A stretch of DNA of 64,000 nucleotides, from assembly GCF_014138285.1 (NCBI RefSeq), contig NZ_JACGXN010000002.1:62001-126000 (forward strand), written 5' to 3'. How positions within the stretch are numbered: position 1 is the first letter of the stretch; every line of letters starts with the position of its first letter. Shown piece by piece: positions 54,060 to 63,301 of the stretch. The notes beneath the pieces were generated by a model. The model was not told where the DNA came from. It was given only the letters and a program-made list of their open reading frames with translations, and made no database searches. The translations under genes and the position numbers were made by a program. This DNA comes from Phyllobacterium myrsinacearum (GTDB lineage: Bacteria; Pseudomonadota; Alphaproteobacteria; Rhizobiales; Rhizobiaceae).

Positions 54060-54908
54060 CTAAAAATTGCGAATATTCGACAGAATTTCCTTCGAAAGCG
54101 CCGAAACCAGCTCCCGGTCCGCACCTTTGCGCGGCAAGAGGACAAATTCGACATCCTCAAGCGGCGGAAGCCGCCCCGCCGGAATTTCCTGCAAGCCTGT
54201 CGGCGCCATGCTTCGTGGCTGCACGAGAACGCCCATGCCGGCCCTTGCTGCGGCGACCAGTCCGCTGAGGCTGCCGCATGTACACACGATACGCCAGGGA
54301 ATCTGATGCTTCTCCAGTGCCTCCAGCGCCAAACGCCGGATGATGCTGGGCGGTGGAAATGCGATCAACGGCAGGACCTTATGCTTTTCGCCAAGACGCG
54401 CCGGATCACGTGCCAGCCAAACCAAGGGACCGCGATAAACCAGTTCGCCGCGCGGATCACCCCGCTGGCGTTTTGCCAGTATCAGATCGATCTCACCCCG
54501 ATCCAGCATTTCGTAGAGAACACCACTCAACGATACCGTCAGTTCCAGATCAACGGACGGATGTGTGCGACCAAAATCCTCCAGCACATCCGGAAGAAGA
54601 CTGATGACAAAATCCTCGGAAACGCCGAGCCGCAAATGACCGCGCAAACTGTTTTCAGCAAAATGTGCCTGTACCTCGCCATTGATAGTCAGCATGGTTC
54701 GCGCATGGGCAAGCAGCGCTTCGCCATCCGGCGTCAATGCAAGGCGATGCGTATCCCGCTGCACCAGACTGCGGCCAAGCTGCGTCTCAAGCCGCTGGAT
54801 GTGCTGGCTAACCGTGGATTGCCCCAAACCCAGCTTCTTTGCTGCCAAAGAAAAACTTCCCATCTGTTCAAGGGTGACGAAACTGCGTAACTGCATGAGG
54901 TCAAGCAT
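54060..54908 (-). CDS. LysR-family regulator
   Basis: This 282-residue LTTR (start MLDLMQLRSF; MQLRSF at 54896 is also possible) has an N-terminal helix-turn-helix (SFSLAAKKLGLGQSTVSQHI, then QRLETQLGRSLVQR). Its C-terminal effector domain contains GVSEDFVISLLPDVLEDFGR and AARAGMGVLVQPRS. It is divergent from a bile-acid:sodium symporter family gene and likely controls it. Palindromes ATAA-gtg-TTAT and TATCATGATA lie between the starts. Confidence 0.85.
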   Translation of the reverse strand: MLDLMQLRSFVTLEQMGSFSLAAKKLGLGQSTVSQHIQRLETQLGRSLVQRDTHRLALTPDGEALLAHARTMLTINGEVQAHFAENSLRGHLRLGVSEDFVISLLPDVLEDFGRTHPSVDLELTVSLSGVLYEMLDRGEIDLILAKRQRGDPRGELVYRGPLVWLARDPARLGEKHKVLPLIAFPPPSIIRRLALEALEKHQIPWRIVCTCGSLSGLVAAARAGMGVLVQPRSMAPTGLQEIPAGRLPPLEDVEFVLLPRKGADRELVSALSKEILSNIRNF

Positions 54909-54923
54909 ACGAAATCCTGAAAC

Positions 54924-54960
54924 GTGATAAGTGTTATTCCTTGCATCATGTATCATGATA
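54924..54960. promoter_or_regulatory. Probable LysR operator
   Basis: ATAA-GTG-TTAT (54927-54937) fits the T-N11-A type LysR box, and TATCATGATA (54951-54960) is a second perfect palindrome. Both lie in the 92-bp interval between divergent lysR and the transporter gene. Confidence 0.45.
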
Positions 54961-55000
54961 GTGAATGCTACTGCAAATTTATCGTACCGGAATGACGACC

Positions 55001-56029
55001 ATGTCCCGCTTTTTGCCTGATAATTTCACGCTGATGCTTGTAGCGACCGTTGTGCTTGCATCCTTTTTCCCTGTCAGCGGCATTGAGGCCGATTATTTCG
55101 CGCTGGCGACGAAAGTGGCTATCGGGCTTCTGTTCTTCCTGCACGGCGCACGTTTGTCGCGCAAAGTGGTCATTGCCGGGTTCCTGCACTGGAAACTGCA
55201 TCTGACGATTCTTGCCGCCACCTTTGTACTGTTCCCGATCTTCGGCCTCGCTGCAGGCATCCTCGTCCCGGCGATCCTGCCGCCTGCGTTCTATACGGGC
55301 ATCCTGTTTCTGTGTGTACTCCCTTCAACGGTACAATCGTCCATCGCTTTCACTTCGATTGCCGGCGGCAATGTGCCCGCGGCCATCTGCTCGGCTTCCG
55401 CTTCGAATATTTTTGGCATGTTCCTGACGCCACTTCTGGCAAGTGTCCTGTTATCTGCAAATGGTCATGTCGGATTCTCGCTGGATGCAATGCAATCCAT
55501 CCTGCTGCAATTGCTGGCACCATTCGTTTTGGGGCAGGTATTGCAGCCGTGGATAGGCGATTTCATCCGCAGCAAGAAGAAAATCCTGATGCCAGTGGAT
55601 CGTGGCTCTATCCTGATGGTGGTCTATCTCGCCTTCAGTGACTCGGTAAATGAAGGCCTTTGGAAAACCATGTCCTTGCGCGATATCGGCGTCGTGATTG
55701 CTGTTAACATCGTTCTGCTGACGCTTGTCCTGCTTACGACCATGTATGGCAGCCGCTGGCTTGGTTTCTCCAAGGAAGATGAGATAGCCATTACCTTCTG
55801 CGGCTCGAAGAAGAGCCTCGCCAGCGGCGTGCCGATTGCCACCGTGATTTTCGGTGGACAGAACATCGGCAGTATCGTCCTGCCGCTGATGCTCTTCCAT
55901 CAGATCCAGCTTATGGCCTGTGCCGTCATTGCCCAGCGTTATGCGGATGCCCGCAAGAAGAAGGCATCCCAGGTATTGGTCGAACCGAAAAAGGAAAAAA
56001 GCAAGACTGCAACCAGCGTCGCTGGTTAA
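55001..56029 (+). CDS. Bile acid:sodium symporter family (SBF-like) transporter
   Basis: The 342-residue membrane protein (ATG 55001 after CGGAA; earlier starts at 54965 and 54992 possible) has about ten helices. The motifs are LPDNFTLMLVATVVLASFFP, LLFFLHGARLS, FLCVLPSTVQSSIAFTSIAG, then GNVPAAICSASASN, and FCGSKKSLASGVPIATVIFG. These mark the YfeH-type SBF_like branch. The substrate is unknown, probably an organic anion with Na+. The basic C-terminal tail is cytoplasmic. Its stop overlaps that of the convergent TDT gene. Confidence 0.85.
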   Translation: MSRFLPDNFTLMLVATVVLASFFPVSGIEADYFALATKVAIGLLFFLHGARLSRKVVIAGFLHWKLHLTILAATFVLFPIFGLAAGILVPAILPPAFYTGILFLCVLPSTVQSSIAFTSIAGGNVPAAICSASASNIFGMFLTPLLASVLLSANGHVGFSLDAMQSILLQLLAPFVLGQVLQPWIGDFIRSKKKILMPVDRGSILMVVYLAFSDSVNEGLWKTMSLRDIGVVIAVNIVLLTLVLLTTMYGSRWLGFSKEDEIAITFCGSKKSLASGVPIATVIFGGQNIGSIVLPLMLFHQIQLMACAVIAQRYADARKKKASQVLVEPKKEKSKTATSVAG

Positions 56030-57171
56030 GCGGTGCGCGTCTCAAGGCTGGGGTCAACAAAGACTTGCCCCAGCCAGACGCCCCGAAGCGTGCGAAGGCT
56101 GACCACAAGCCAGACCACTGCGAGTATGCCAATCAGGACTCCCGCAAAGAGGCCGATGCTCGCAACCGGGAAGGTGTGGCTCAGACGCAGGGTTGCCACG
56201 GCATAAACGCCGAGCGGGAATGTATAGCCCCACCAGCCAATGTTGAATGGAATGCCATTGCGAAAATATCGGATCGTGATCATCACCGCCATGGCCAACC
56301 ACCACAACCCATAGCCCCAGAGAATGATACCGGCAATCAGGCTCGTGCCGGAGATCGCACTGGCGACGGCCCCAAGCCCCTGTGCGGCGAGAATATCGGA
56401 TGCATTGGCACTGAGAACAAACATGCCGAGCGCGCCGGTTCCGATCGGCCCAAGCGCCAGCCAGCTTGAAGCTGCCATATTGGCCGGAGGCAGTTTGTGC
56501 AGCGCCATCCTCAGGAACAGAACAACGAGAATGCACATCGCCAGCGGCACCGACAGCGCCCAGAGTACATAACTGGCAAGGAGAACGGAAAGCTGCGTTG
56601 AAGGTTCGGCGATGTGCGACAGCAACAGGCCGCCACTGACTGCCGCTACCTCCGATGCCACAACGGGCAGAAGCCACACGGATGTCATCTGCTCCATCAC
56701 ATGCGATTGCCGCGTGAACATCAAGAACGGTATGGCCAAACCAAAACCCACTGACATCGCCACGTCGATCCACCAGAGGTTGTATGCAATTGTAACAGCC
56801 CCCTCGCCAAGATGAGCAATGCCGAATATGAGGAAGCCATTGATAATGGTGGCAAGCCCCATCGGAATACAGCCGAAATACATCGACATCACAGGATGAT
56901 CGAATACGCGTCTTGCTTCCTGCGGATAGAGCAGCCAGCGCGCGAGATAGGCGAGCGTAAACGTCGCAAAGAGCCCGATGTTAACGAGCCACAACAGTTC
57001 GCCCACGGCAAAAGCGGGTGCTTGCCCAGGGAACTGACCCAGAGCAACGGACAGGATGCCCGTCCCCATCGTTACCGCGAACCAATTGGGTGTAAACTGG
57101 CGGATAATGCCGTATCCGGTGCGCTGATTCGAGCGGGCAATGGAGGGTGTCGATGTATCGAGCGTTGTCAT
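56026..57171 (-). CDS. TDT-family transporter (TehA/SLAC1-like anion channel)
   Basis: This 381-residue protein has ten helices of the C4-dicarboxylate/malic-acid transporter fold: FTPNWFAVTMGTGILSVALG, SMYFGCIPMGLATIINGFL, then SVWLLPVVASEVAAVSGGLL with the conserved pore region, and FNIGWWGYTFPLGVYAVATL. The family includes TehA, plant SLAC1 and the yeast sulfite pump Ssu1. The LysR gene upstream on the same strand resembles sulfite-linked regulators, so sulfite export is a plausible role here, but this is inference. Confidence 0.85.
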   Translation of the reverse strand: MTTLDTSTPSIARSNQRTGYGIIRQFTPNWFAVTMGTGILSVALGQFPGQAPAFAVGELLWLVNIGLFATFTLAYLARWLLYPQEARRVFDHPVMSMYFGCIPMGLATIINGFLIFGIAHLGEGAVTIAYNLWWIDVAMSVGFGLAIPFLMFTRQSHVMEQMTSVWLLPVVASEVAAVSGGLLLSHIAEPSTQLSVLLASYVLWALSVPLAMCILVVLFLRMALHKLPPANMAASSWLALGPIGTGALGMFVLSANASDILAAQGLGAVASAISGTSLIAGIILWGYGLWWLAMAVMITIRYFRNGIPFNIGWWGYTFPLGVYAVATLRLSHTFPVASIGLFAGVLIGILAVVWLVVSLRTLRGVWLGQVFVDPSLETRTA

Positions 57172-57275
57172 GATGGTCTCTGCATGTGTGGCAGGACATC
57201 TCTAACAAACTTGGACTCATCAATTCCAACGCATTAAAATTGTCAATTCATTCGATAAAAACGAATGATTTCGCT

Positions 57276-58154
57276 CTACTCGCCGACAAGAGACACAAAG
57301 GCATCGGCGGCTTTGCTGTAGTACCGCTCGCGATGGTGCAGCAGATAAAACGGTCTCGGTGTGCTGGGATAAGCAACCTCGCGCAATAGTTTTGCGCGCA
57401 ATTTGGAAGAAGCAACACTGCGCGATATCAATGTTGCGCCCACACCAGCCTCGACAGCGCCAATCACCGCCTCGTTTCCAGGCAGTTCCATGGCGATATC
57501 CAGCATGGAGAGGTCCATCCCCACGGAGCCCAGCAGTTGTTCGAAAGCGGAGCGAGTACCGGAACCTTTCTCACGCAGCACCCAGGCTACATCCCTGAAA
57601 TCCTTTGCCCCCACGGTCCGATGTGCCGCCCAGGGTTGCCCTGCCGCAACGACAATGACCATATCATCCATTGCCATGATCTTGCTCGACAGAAGTTTGT
57701 GGTCGACCTTGCCTTCTACAAGTCCGAGTTCAGCCTCGCTGGCTTCGACGGCTTCCGCCACCTGCTTGGTATTGCCGATCCGGATATCAAGCGTGATGCC
57801 CGGATAGCGCTTCCTGTATGCACCGAGCCTTTCAGGCAACCAGTAACCCGCGATGGTCTGGCTCGCCATGATCGACAGTTCACCGCGCATCAAACCGGCT
57901 AAGTCGGCCAGGGCAGCTTCTGCCGCCTTGGCGCGCGCCACAACAGCCACGGCCTCCTTCAGGAAAACCCGGCCGGTCTGATTGAGCACGATGGAACGCC
58001 CGATCCGATCAAACAATGTAATACCGTGTCTGCTTTCAAGCGCTGTAATGGCCGCGCTCACCGCCGATTGCGTCATGTTGAGAGCCGCGGCAGCATGCGT
58101 GATGTGCTCGCGCTCGGCGACCGCTATGAAGATGCGTAACTGATCCAGCGTCAT
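57276..58154 (-). CDS. LysR-family regulator of the CysB/YeiE-like branch
   Basis: The 292-residue product (MTLDQLRIFIAVAEREHITH; ATG 58152-58154) has a helix-turn-helix (AAALNMTQSAVSAAITALES) and an effector domain (MRGELSIMASQTIAGYWLPE, VLREKGSGTRSAFEQLL). GSGTR and the ligand-site serines are typical of CysB/CbbR/YeiE. Recently YeiE has been linked to sulfite. The TDT transporter lies downstream on the same strand, 104 bp on, and is a likely target. Confidence 0.85.
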   Translation of the reverse strand: MTLDQLRIFIAVAEREHITHAAAALNMTQSAVSAAITALESRHGITLFDRIGRSIVLNQTGRVFLKEAVAVVARAKAAEAALADLAGLMRGELSIMASQTIAGYWLPERLGAYRKRYPGITLDIRIGNTKQVAEAVEASEAELGLVEGKVDHKLLSSKIMAMDDMVIVVAAGQPWAAHRTVGAKDFRDVAWVLREKGSGTRSAFEQLLGSVGMDLSMLDIAMELPGNEAVIGAVEAGVGATLISRSVASSKLRAKLLREVAYPSTPRPFYLLHHRERYYSKAADAFVSLVGE

Positions 58155-58246
58155 GGACGATCTCTGCAAGGATTCGACAACTGCCTTGGCAGATTACACA
58201 TATTGGCCACAACAGCAGGATCTAAATTTGGGGCGGATAAAAGAAA

Positions 58247-58268
58247 GGGGCTGCATTTCGGCAGCCCC
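58247..58268 (-). terminator. Terminator after acvB
   Basis: On the minus strand GGGGCTGC-CGAAAT-GCAGCCCC is followed by a T-rich stretch (TTTCTTTTAT). It closes the lpiA-acvB operon. Confidence 0.85.
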
Positions 58269-58291
58269 TTCATCATTGTCTGCTGTCGATA

Positions 58292-59695
58292 TTATTTTGC
58301 TGGAGCCGGGATAGCAGTCGCAGGCGCACGCGTCCCCATGGCTTCCATCAGCTTGGCAGCCAGCGCGTCATATTTCTCGTCATAGTGGTGATCACCCTGC
58401 AACAGGATTTTCTGTACCGCGCTCAGTGCCGGATCGGTACAGGCCGTATCATCCTCTTCCGTACCATAGACGCACAACACCTTTTCGGGCGGCAGCTTGG
58501 CAACAGCCGGTGCCACTTCGTTGTCGCCGCCAAGGCCAAGCCAGGCGCCGACCGAAACCTGGAACGGCGTGGTCTCTTCGGTGCCGATCAAGCCGACCAT
58601 TGCAATGCGCTTTTGCAGATGATCCGGCAGGAATGGCCACGCAAAGGGCACAGTGTTCGCACCAAAGGAATAGCCCAGCAAGACCACGGGCAGTTTGCTG
58701 GTGGGATCGGCCTTCTTGATGATGCGGCCGATATCCTTGGCAATATCTTCGGGTTTGCGGACCGACCAGAAATAGCGTAGCGAATCGACACCGACCACAT
58801 GCACGCCCTCCTTGGCGATGATATCGCCGACCGACTTGTCGATGTCGCGCCAGCCGCCATCACCGGAGAAGAAGACCGCCAGATATTTTGCCGGGCCGCT
58901 GCTGCTTGGAATATCAACGATGGGCAGCGAGTCAGCCGAAGCATCTTCCTTGGCTATTTCCACCGCCGCATCGGCCGCGATCTGCATGCGTTCGGGCTTT
59001 GATGCTGCCAGCTTTTCCTGCGCCTTGAAGTAACCGGGCGTTGCGGGGCCTGACGGCGCTGGATCGGGCTTCTCGCGAACAATGGTTGCTGGATTGGGCA
59101 GATCCGCATCATAGGAATAACTGAAACCCTGCCCGGCCACCGGCTCGAAGTCCGCACCTTCACAGGACGGCAGTTTGGTGGCCAGCGCAACGGATGGATC
59201 AAGAACAACGGCCCCGGCCAGCGTTGCCGCCGGAGAATTGGCAACGGATGCATAAGCCATCACGCCGCCTTCACCGATGCCGATCACCACAGGATGCATA
59301 TAGGTATCGAGAGAAATCATCCGCTGAGCCTCCTTCGCAATACCCTCAAGATCAGAGACGAAGTAAGTGCATTCGCCCGTATCCTGATTGAGTTGCTGAC
59401 GCCATCTTTCCAGGTCGACCATCAGGACAAGAAAACCCCGGTCGAGCAGCAACTTGGACAACGCCTCGTCATCGGCAGCAATACCGCCCTTCTGCGACAC
59501 AAGAATGGCAATGCCGGTCGGCTTGATGCTGGGTTGCAGCAATGGCACATCGCTGAGGCGTTCGGATGTGACCAGGATGCGTCCGGACGTCCCGAAGCCA
59601 AATCTCGGGAGATATCCGGCAGCAAACGAAAGTATGATGCTAAGGATCACAAGCGCAGCAACAAGATACAGATAGGGCCTGCGTAGAAATTTCAT
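58292..59695 (-). CDS. acvB: AcvB/VirJ-type lysyl-phosphatidylglycerol hydrolase
   Basis: This 467-residue protein has an N-terminal signal or anchor (about 8-28) and two VirJ-like alpha/beta-hydrolase units. The first (about 60-180) has GIGEGGVMAY, with no Ser at the elbow. The second (about 270-460) has VFFSGDGGWRD, LLGYSFGANTVPF (nucleophile S343), and LLQGDHHYDEKYD with the catalytic His. AcvB of Agrobacterium removes lysine from lysyl-phosphatidylglycerol in the periplasm. It is coupled by a 4-bp overlap to lpiA, which makes that lipid, so the pair sets its level. Confidence 0.87.
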   Translation of the reverse strand: MKFLRRPYLYLVAALVILSIILSFAAGYLPRFGFGTSGRILVTSERLSDVPLLQPSIKPTGIAILVSQKGGIAADDEALSKLLLDRGFLVLMVDLERWRQQLNQDTGECTYFVSDLEGIAKEAQRMISLDTYMHPVVIGIGEGGVMAYASVANSPAATLAGAVVLDPSVALATKLPSCEGADFEPVAGQGFSYSYDADLPNPATIVREKPDPAPSGPATPGYFKAQEKLAASKPERMQIAADAAVEIAKEDASADSLPIVDIPSSSGPAKYLAVFFSGDGGWRDIDKSVGDIIAKEGVHVVGVDSLRYFWSVRKPEDIAKDIGRIIKKADPTSKLPVVLLGYSFGANTVPFAWPFLPDHLQKRIAMVGLIGTEETTPFQVSVGAWLGLGGDNEVAPAVAKLPPEKVLCVYGTEEDDTACTDPALSAVQKILLQGDHHYDEKYDALAAKLMEAMGTRAPATAIPAPAK

Positions 59696-62430
59696 CGTTT
59701 AAAGACCTCGAAGGGGCTGCCGCTCACCAGATTCGTTGCATCGATCAAGGAACGTGGAGTGGCAAGGCCTGGGGGGCAAATCAGATAGTAGGGAGTCCAT
59801 TTCGGGCCGAACTTATCCTTGAACGCACGCAATCCGTCAAATCGATAAAATTCGGCACCGCGCCGGTAGATGAAAGAACCGATGCGGTTCCAGCGCGAGG
59901 CAAGATGGCTGTCGGAAAGGCCTGATAACGGCGCTGCTCCAAGATTGAACCACTGATAGCCCTCAGCCTTGGCAGCCATCAGCAGATTGGCAAACAGGCC
60001 ATCCATGATCACGCTGGAAGCATCCGGCCGATGCCGCATGAGATCAACAGCGATTTCCTTCTGCCCTGCCCCGCGCCAGACATTGGCGAAGGCGACGATG
60101 GCACCTTCCTTGCGCAGGACCGCAACATCGAAATGCGAGAGATAGGCCGTTTCGAATGAACCAAGCGAAAAGCGCTTTTCGGAGCCCGACTTCATTTCCA
60201 GCCATGCATCGGACACTTCGCGCAATTCATCCATCACACCGGGCGTCTGATCTTTTGGCAGGATCTCGAAAGAAATCCCTTCCTTTTCCAGACGCCGCGC
60301 CGCGTACCGCAAGGGCTGGCGCTTCGAGCCTTCAAGCGAAAAGTCGGCGAGTTCCACCCGGGCAACCTCACCCAGCTTCAACGCGGTAAGGCCCATGTCG
60401 AGGAACAGGGGCAGCCGCTCCGGCCCAACCCCATAGAAAACAGTACGCGAGCCGGAACGGTCCGCCATATCTCGGAACGCCCAGGCAAGTTCGGCGACGC
60501 AATCATCGCTGCCAACAGGTTCGCCCATGGACACAACACTCCCCCCCGAGCGGGCATACATGACAAAACCGCGCCCCTTACTGTCCAGAAGGAAACGCTT
60601 GTCGCCCAGTAGCGCCAGCGCATCGGATGCACGCGGCGATTGTGCCACCAGGTCAGGTACTTCTTCGGGAATTGGTTGAGCACGCAGCTTGCCGCGTCCG
60701 ACGCCGTTGATGATCGTGTTGACGGTGATTGCCGCCAGCACAGTCAAAACCACAACGCTGCCGCGCAGGAACCGTGACGCCTGTGCATCCCAGGCAAACT
60801 CCCACCACAACTGATTGGCATATTCCACATGGCGGTAGGCGAAGAAACCCAGCCACAGGACAGCAAAAGCCGTGGTGCCGATGCTGGCCAGCCAACCCCA
60901 CGTCAGTTTGAAGCTTTCGCCCATCGGCTTGCGATAAAAGGAGTCGCCAAACAGCAGGAGAACCCCGGCCATCAAGGTCAGTGCCAATGCTTCTTCCCAG
61001 TCCAGTCCCTTGGCCAGCGAGAAAACGGCACCCAGACTGAACAGAACAACCGCCATGACCCAGGCACGCCAGAGGCGCCGCGCAAGGCCGCGTGCCACAA
61101 TCAGCAGGGCCAAACCAACGAAGCTCGCGCCGAGATGTGACATCTCCAGAAACGGCATGGGTACAAAGTCGGAAAGAACCTCGAGCCGGCGGCTGAAATC
61201 AGGTGTGACGGCCGAGATCAGCAGCACGATACCACCGAGAAAGGCAATGCCGGCCGAAAGCGGTGGTATCAGCGTTTCAAAGACCCGCACCGCCAGCATT
61301 GTCGGCCCTGCGATCAGGTGACGACGACGCAATATTTCGGAGATAACAAAACCGATGACGGCCAGAAGGAACGGTATGAGGGTATAGATCACCCGGTAGG
61401 TCAGCAGTGCGGCGATGGCATCGGGATTGCGGCCAATGCCAAGACCCGCGATCATCGTGGCCTCAAACGCGCCGATACCTCCGGGAGCATGACTGATGAT
61501 ACCAAGCGCGACAGCCACCACATAGATCAGGGCGAAAGCGGCGATACTTCCCACGGCTCCATGCGGCATCAGGACGTAGAGCGTCGCAGCGGCGGCGGCT
61601 ACATCAACCAGGCCGGCGATGATCTGCAGCATGGCACCTTGCGACGATGGCAGGCGGACGGACACGCGGCCAACCTTCAGCGTGCGTTCGCGGCGTGATA
61701 GCCAGACCAGCAGAATGGCGACAGCCACAAGGATGGACGCACCGATAAACTGGTCCAGATCCGGGCCAAACGATACAATCCATGGAATACGCGTGGGATC
61801 GATGACCAGCGCCACGGCAATCATGATAGTAAAGGCGAACCAGATCGCCAGCCAGGATGTACCGATAATCCTGCCGATATCGGCGACGTTAATGCCTTCA
61901 GCCGCATAGACCCGGTAACGCAGTGCACCGCCGGTCAACAGGGAAAAGCCGAGTGCGTTGGAGATGGCATAGCCCGCCGCACCCGCCATGGCGGAAATAT
62001 AGTAGGGAACGCGTTTGGGCGCGATCGTTTCGACAGCCACGACGTCATAAAGCGCAACCGCAGCAAAGCTCACAAATGTGAAGAACAACGCCAGCAGCAA
62101 TGTGCTATTGGGTATGGCGTGGATCGAATGCTTGACGGCACGGAAGGAAATTTCGCCCGACAGATGCGTCAACACCAATAGGCTAAGGACAGCCACGCCG
62201 ACACCCATGAAGGTAAACAGCGCGGATTTCGTCTTCTTGCCCCACGGCAGTTTGAGCTGAGAGCGCGCATTGATTTGCTGCAGCGCTTTCTCGTTGCTGT
62301 GAACCGGTGACGTGGAAGGGTCCGAGATCAATGAACAGTCTTTCCAGTAGATGCCAAAACCACCATGATTTTTGGCAGGCGCGATAAGCTCCGCAATAAT
62401 GGCGTCAATATGCCACAACAACGGCAACAC
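59692..62430 (-). CDS. lpiA: Phosphatidylglycerol lysyltransferase (LpiA/MprF)
   Basis: The product has up to 912 residues. The N-terminal flippase-like part has about 14 helices (VALYDVVAVETIAPKRVPYY, LTGGALRYRVYAAEG, HAPGGIGAFEATMIAGLGIG). The C-terminal cytoplasmic synthase (about 600-912) has the DUF2156/GNAT fold: SKGRGFVMYARSGGSVVSMG, VYFR-like SFETAYLSHFDVAVLRK, and YQWFNLGAAPLSGL. It transfers lysine from Lys-tRNA to phosphatidylglycerol, giving resistance to cationic peptides and acid. The start GTG at 62430 is uncertain; the first 55-60 residues are atypical and an internal non-ATG start is possible. Confidence 0.88.
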   Translation of the reverse strand: MLPLLWHIDAIIAELIAPAKNHGGFGIYWKDCSLISDPSTSPVHSNEKALQQINARSQLKLPWGKKTKSALFTFMGVGVAVLSLLVLTHLSGEISFRAVKHSIHAIPNSTLLLALFFTFVSFAAVALYDVVAVETIAPKRVPYYISAMAGAAGYAISNALGFSLLTGGALRYRVYAAEGINVADIGRIIGTSWLAIWFAFTIMIAVALVIDPTRIPWIVSFGPDLDQFIGASILVAVAILLVWLSRRERTLKVGRVSVRLPSSQGAMLQIIAGLVDVAAAAATLYVLMPHGAVGSIAAFALIYVVAVALGIISHAPGGIGAFEATMIAGLGIGRNPDAIAALLTYRVIYTLIPFLLAVIGFVISEILRRRHLIAGPTMLAVRVFETLIPPLSAGIAFLGGIVLLISAVTPDFSRRLEVLSDFVPMPFLEMSHLGASFVGLALLIVARGLARRLWRAWVMAVVLFSLGAVFSLAKGLDWEEALALTLMAGVLLLFGDSFYRKPMGESFKLTWGWLASIGTTAFAVLWLGFFAYRHVEYANQLWWEFAWDAQASRFLRGSVVVLTVLAAITVNTIINGVGRGKLRAQPIPEEVPDLVAQSPRASDALALLGDKRFLLDSKGRGFVMYARSGGSVVSMGEPVGSDDCVAELAWAFRDMADRSGSRTVFYGVGPERLPLFLDMGLTALKLGEVARVELADFSLEGSKRQPLRYAARRLEKEGISFEILPKDQTPGVMDELREVSDAWLEMKSGSEKRFSLGSFETAYLSHFDVAVLRKEGAIVAFANVWRGAGQKEIAVDLMRHRPDASSVIMDGLFANLLMAAKAEGYQWFNLGAAPLSGLSDSHLASRWNRIGSFIYRRGAEFYRFDGLRAFKDKFGPKWTPYYLICPPGLATPRSLIDATNLVSGSPFEVFKR

Positions 62431-62498
62431 TCAACTTTGGGCACACCAAAATCGAGTGCATTGTCCTGCTTGTTATTTCATTATGATGAATTGTGCTA

Positions 62499-62981
62499 CT
62501 AGGCGGCGCGATCCAAGGCAAGGTGACGATACGATCCCGGAGCCCGTACGCGTCCCACCGCTGCTGATGGCGGCGTGAGCCCCATGCCTTGCGCAATGGC
62601 CGTGGCCACTGAATTGCTGTTCTGAATCAGGAAGGAATAGCCAAGACCGGAAGCCCGGATGCGGGCAGCGACATCAACCGCAGCGCGCCACCGCGTGGCA
62701 ACGGCGGTATAATTGCCTTCAAGCAACAGTGTGGTACGCGATGTCGGACGCACATAGAACTCGGGGCAATAGACCAGATCCCGGCTGGCATAGTCGGTGA
62801 TGACAGCGGTCAGCCGGCCCCGGATTGCGCAATAGTTGAAACTGCCGTCCGAATTGGCGGCACCGCCATTGATTTCATAAAGCGGCCTGCCCGTCTCATC
62901 CGTCCAAACCACAAAATTATGGCTGGCAATCCCGGCAAAACGCGGGATCGGATAGGAGCCGAAGAGAATGCGGTGGTTCAT
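62499..62981 (-). CDS. Unknown protein, possible permuted-papain-like fold
   Basis: I do not recognise this 160-residue protein with certainty. It begins MNHRILFGSYPIPRFAGIAS, then HNFVVWTDETGRPLYEING, and later has LLLEGNYTAVATRWRAAVDV, AARIRASGLGYSFLIQNSNS, then VATAIAQGMGL. The order of an early His followed by a late N-x-N-S motif at the start of a helix recalls NlpC/P60-related permuted folds (LRAT/YiiX), but the Cys is replaced by Ser. No signal peptide is seen. It lies upstream of lpiA on the same strand, 68 bp away. Confidence 0.55.
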   Translation of the reverse strand: MNHRILFGSYPIPRFAGIASHNFVVWTDETGRPLYEINGGAANSDGSFNYCAIRGRLTAVITDYASRDLVYCPEFYVRPTSRTTLLLEGNYTAVATRWRAAVDVAARIRASGLGYSFLIQNSNSVATAIAQGMGLTPPSAAVGRVRAPGSYRHLALDRAA

Positions 62982-63301
62982 AAAACGGGCGCTCTTGAGG
63001 TCTGGTTCGAGGAAATCAGAATCTTAAATAGACCATTTGATTTCAAAGACAACAGCCGATTTTCTCATAACTGTGTCAAAGGAATCTGCTTAGCCGGAAC
63101 ACCATCAATAAAGAGACACAAATCTGTCAAACATAAGGCCCTGCGGCGCCATTTCGAGCCTTTTGACGCTGATCTGCGGGGTATACCGAAGCACCGTCCG
63201 GCAGATCAGCGTTCAAAATTTATTTTGCACTTTTTTGCGAGCAAAGCGGCGAAACAGTTTCCCTTCGCTGGCAAATTGAATGCAACGAACCAACCATGAT
63301 A
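62982..63301. repeat. Gene-free region with a long stem-loop (63161-63218)
   Basis: TTTTGACGCTGATCTGC (63161-63177) pairs with GCAGATCAGCGTTCAAAA (63201-63218): 17 pairs with one bulged base and a 23-nt loop. No T-run adjoins directly, though T-rich sequence follows near 63230. It could be a palindromic repeat or a terminator for the fumarylacetoacetate hydrolase gene. The remainder of the 320 bp holds no gene that I can support. Confidence 0.55.
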
